A DNA stretch of 7,509 nt from Desulfobacterales bacterium (GTDB taxonomy: Bacteria; Desulfobacterota; Desulfobacteria; Desulfobacterales; Desulfobacteraceae). Below the pieces are notes generated by a model. It was not told the DNA's origin and did not search any database. It worked only from the letters and a program-made list of their open reading frames with translations. The stretch spans positions 1 to 7,509 of the forward strand of contig JAKSBM010000278.1 of NCBI GenBank assembly GCA_022361135.1. The letters are read 5' to 3'. The translations under genes and the position numbers were made by a program. Of the stretch, positions 6,301-7,509 are shown piece by piece. Within the stretch, counting starts at the first letter, position 1, and each line of letters opens with the position of its first letter.

Positions 6301-7509
6301 GAGCCGGTGAGGCCCATTTCCACTTCGCCATGGATCATGGTCAGGGCTGCGGCGGCTTCGGCCTGTGCCAATGATTGGGTGGGGTCGTCCGGCAGGTCCA
6401 GGGCCCGGCAGAGCACATTGGGCCATTCCAGGGCTGCGGTTTTGGCCAGTCCGGCCATGCCGCCATATGCGGGGGATGTGGCAAAGCCCTTTCCGTCAAA
6501 ACCGAATTTACCCCCCAGGAAGGAAACCGTGGTGAAAAAAGCCCCGTTTTCTTCGGCGGCCGTGGCCAGGTGGGCTGCATTTTTCCGGGCCAGGCAGAAG
6601 GCGGCGGTGAGAAAATCACTGCCCTTTTGGATTTCCTGGGAAATGGCCCGGGCGTTATCCCATGGTGCCGATGCATCAACATCGGGTTGGACAATGATGA
6701 GGCCGGCCGCATCGGAGAATTCCGGTGTGTCCTCCGGGGTGGCGGGCAGGTCAAAGAGCTGGACCGGAATTTCCAATTTGGCAAATTCATCGGCCAGTGC
6801 TTGGGCCATGCCGGCACCATCCCGGCTGATATAGACCTTGCGGTCCTCGGCCAGGTGGATCCGTGCCCCGTTGAAGAAGCGGACTTCATTGGTGGAGAGG
6901 GTGTTCAGCCGGATCTCCCTGGAGAGGAGATCCGGCTCATCTAAAGGGAGGGACGCTTCGGAGCGTGCCTCCTTATTATCCTGGGGATCTAATTGGGGAT
7001 CATCCCCATTGAATGGCGTTTTTTTTTTTTCGGCTGCCGTGTCGGCAGTCGGTGGGGTCACCGTATCCAGAAAGTTGACCATGTCGCCGATGGTCTTGAG
7101 TCGGGCCATGTCGTCCGGCGCCATGGGCGGGGCGTCCTTGAGCTCCTGCTCCAGCCGGGAAAGGATTTCCACCCGTTTGATGCTGTCGATGCCCAAATCG
7201 GACTCAATGTCCATTTCCGGTTCCAGCATGTCCACGGGAAAACCGGTAAGATCGCTGATGATGGCCGAAAGAACCGTCATGACTTCACCACCGGCCGGGG
7301 CTGCATGGGAGCTGCCGCCGTTGACCGGTGCGGCCTGGGCCGCGGGTGCCTCTGCCGGAGCGTCACTGCCTTCAATGACCTGGCAGATGTCGGCCAGGGT
7401 TTTCAGGGTGCCCATGTTATCGGTGGCTACACCGGGGCGGTCGGGCAATTGTTTTTCCAGTTCGGAGCTGATTTCCACCCGTTTGATGCTGTCGATGCCC
7501 AGGTCGCAT
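3348..7509 (-). CDS. Pfa-type multidomain lipid (PUFA-like) synthase, PfaA-like ACP-KR-DH fused to PfaC-like FabA dehydratases (5' truncated)
   Basis: The 3' part of a giant type I iterative fatty acid/polyketide synthase gene; 1386 residues are visible (residue 1 at 7508-7506) and the start lies beyond the window. Order: tail of an ACP (1-47; carrier Ser7 in DLGIDSIKR), Ala/Pro linker, full ACP (76-150; Ser109 in DLGIDSIKRVEIL), charged linker, pseudo-KR (195-410), catalytic KR (425-650; TGGAKGVT at 431-438, Lys580, Ser604, Tyr617, Asn621), PKS-type DH (710-985; His728, HGPALQGI at 852-859, Asp900 and Gln904 in DAAFQ), then two FabA-like domains (about 990-1175 and 1205-1365). The second keeps HFYQDPVCPG (His1262) and LGVESFLQ (Glu1276); the first has a shortened NHSPTMPF and LLEIALQPCG (Glu1082). 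KS and AT would be expected upstream. ACP-KR-DH matches the end of PfaA, the FabA pair the end of PfaC. It should reduce and dehydrate ACP-bound chains in the cytoplasm. The product is unknown. Confidence 0.93.
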   Translation of the reverse strand, partial: CDLGIDSIKRVEISSELEKQLPDRPGVATDNMGTLKTLADICQVIEGSDAPAEAPAAQAAPVNGGSSHAAPAGGEVMTVLSAIISDLTGFPVDMLEPEMDIESDLGIDSIKRVEILSRLEQELKDAPPMAPDDMARLKTIGDMVNFLDTVTPPTADTAAEKKKTPFNGDDPQLDPQDNKEARSEASLPLDEPDLLSREIRLNTLSTNEVRFFNGARIHLAEDRKVYISRDGAGMAQALADEFAKLEIPVQLFDLPATPEDTPEFSDAAGLIIVQPDVDASAPWDNARAISQEIQKGSDFLTAAFCLARKNAAHLATAAEENGAFFTTVSFLGGKFGFDGKGFATSPAYGGMAGLAKTAALEWPNVLCRALDLPDDPTQSLAQAEAAAALTMIHGEVEMGLTGSDCHIPTLVPHTLDNTPVELNTRDTIVITGGAKGVTAECALELAKSGSPAIALLGRSPEPGAEPKWASAIEGAALKKEILAQEFAGEKITPAQLEKRYREIISNREIHRNMARIAQAGSRVNYYSTDVRDPQALEATLAQVRKDFGEITVVVHGAGVLEDKLIADKAPEAFSRVLSTKVDGLSVLLSATAADALKYVVFFSSVAARGGNTGQCDYAMANEVLNKVAQKLTLDNPDCRYLSLNWGPWDGGMVNPSLKKEFTRKGIQLIPLAGGARQMALEMGNSANSVEIVIGAGLTPSDHPVKPPVLSKTLTQPMGISQAPVLDAHRIDKSCVVPFALLTELMAMGAEKNNPGLTFAGMDDVRLLKGVIPDGGTMELDLSLGKCKPGETGFKVAAELSTTTGEKTLRHMNGTCLLKNQLPAPPVLSQAAFMELGPCSFDAEKAYEEILFHGPALQGIEGITGVSSKGIEVVTALAPAPAQWMTRPMNTSWTLDPLMVDAAFQAAILWTWENRKQVCLPAYVANLRCYSSYENLDPKTDKIRIVFTVNEESEYKLKGYFTFLTQDNVVVASITGFEAIIDPALQEKFNPAPAFDRERILAFAQGNPSDAFGPAYKVFDSEREIARLPRPPYFFMDEVLRADHPQWEMKAGGWIEARYEVPADAWYFKANHSPTMPFCILLEIALQPCGWLAAYAGSALTSSDRLHFRNLGGKADLTRQVTPDTGTLTMRSRMTEVSQAGGMIIQNFDMEVLSKDGMIYQGTTNFGFFSSQALANQVGIRESELVPRPEEMPEKDGQVHTFEALPPLTPADAEIGENKGMPAKALRMIDAIDAMESEGGIHGKGYIRAHKMVDPDEWYFHAHFYQDPVCPGSLGVESFLQMLRFFLKEKFGIDPQALEAQMQTRQSHEWIYRGQIIPKNKKIQIHAHIKGLEKEVSGDGQTAYAVQADGALVVDGICIYEMKDFGVAFVPAGVEKKSPAAEETLSS
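7019..7030 (-). repeat. A12 homopolymer inside the synthase gene, in the ACP-KR linker
   Basis: Twelve consecutive T on the plus strand give A12 in the coding strand, read GAA AAA AAA AAA ACG (Glu-Lys-Lys-Lys-Thr, visible residues 160-164). It sits in the hydrophilic linker between the last ACP and the ketoreductase. Removing one A brings a TAG after twelve altered codons counted from the first Lys. Adding one A brings a TGA after about ten. Any slippage here would therefore end the protein just after the ACP array. Confidence 0.85.
7164..7501 (-). repeat. ACP-array direct repeat: two 32-bp identical boxes 306 bp apart
   Basis: A 32-bp box at 7164-7195 is repeated without mismatch at 7470-7501. 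On the coding strand it encodes the phosphopantetheine attachment motif GIDSIKRVEI of each ACP. The 306-bp period equals 102 codons, one ACP plus linker. At least two ACPs are therefore present, and the array probably continues past the window end, as in PfaA-type synthases where several ACPs stand in tandem. Such near-identical units are prone to recombinational gain and loss, and to assembly collapse. Confidence 0.9.

Noticed and set aside
3348..7509. Heterocyst-glycolipid-type (HglE) synthase or an ordinary modular polyketide synthase
   Set aside because: The terminal FabA-like pair with LLEIALQPCGW and HFYQDPVCPG, together with tandem DLGIDSIKRVEI carriers, points to the Pfa group. No thioesterase or docking region is seen. 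The missing N-terminus means this exclusion is not absolute.
1..7509. Transposases, CRISPR arrays, tRNA or rRNA genes
   Set aside because: No frames with transposase features, no regularly spaced direct repeats other than the ACP coding repeat, and no tRNA-like cloverleaf was noticed on either strand.

Overview
The window looks like part of a Desulfobacterota (deltaproteobacterial, Desulfobacteraceae-like) chromosome. This is inferred from the moderately high GC, the style of the acyl-CoA synthetases and the presence of a Pfa-type secondary lipid synthase, a group known from several marine sulfate reducers. No taxonomic marker gene is present, so the assignment is tentative. The window holds four protein genes, two of them cut by the window edges.

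Left part, plus strand (1-2472): two tandem AMP-forming acyl-CoA synthetase genes separated by 54 nt. The first is visible only as its last 256 residues. The second is complete (548 residues). Over the shared 256 residues they align without a gap and differ at 65 positions (about 75% identity), so they are paralogues from a tandem duplication. Both keep the catalytic motifs visible in them.

Middle (2473-3347): the second synthetase gene converges on a minus-strand phosphoribosyltransferase gene (2580-3140). A GC-rich hairpin between them has a T-tract facing the phosphoribosyltransferase transcript. Upstream of the phosphoribosyltransferase gene is a 207-bp intergenic stretch, AT-rich except for a perfect terminator hairpin at 3279-3309. 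It holds a plausible promoter for that gene and the terminator of the large gene to the right.

Right part, minus strand (3348-7509): the 3' 4.16 kb of a giant multidomain lipid synthase gene whose start lies beyond the window. The visible 1386 residues read: end of one ACP, a full second ACP, an A12 homopolymer in the linker, ketoreductase (pseudo-KR plus catalytic KR), a PKS-type dehydratase, and a FabA-like dehydratase didomain at the C-terminus. The ACP-KR-DH part resembles the C-terminal half of PfaA of polyunsaturated fatty acid (PUFA) synthases, while the FabA-like didomain resembles the C-terminal half of PfaC. This fused arrangement is the most interesting feature here. Such an enzyme would carry ACP-tethered acyl chains through ketoreduction and two kinds of dehydration. 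The partner ketosynthase, chain-length factor, enoyl reductase and phosphopantetheinyl transferase are not in the window.

The acyl-CoA synthetases may activate fatty acids made or remodelled by the same cell, but they lie on the opposite strand beyond two terminators, so a functional link is only a guess.
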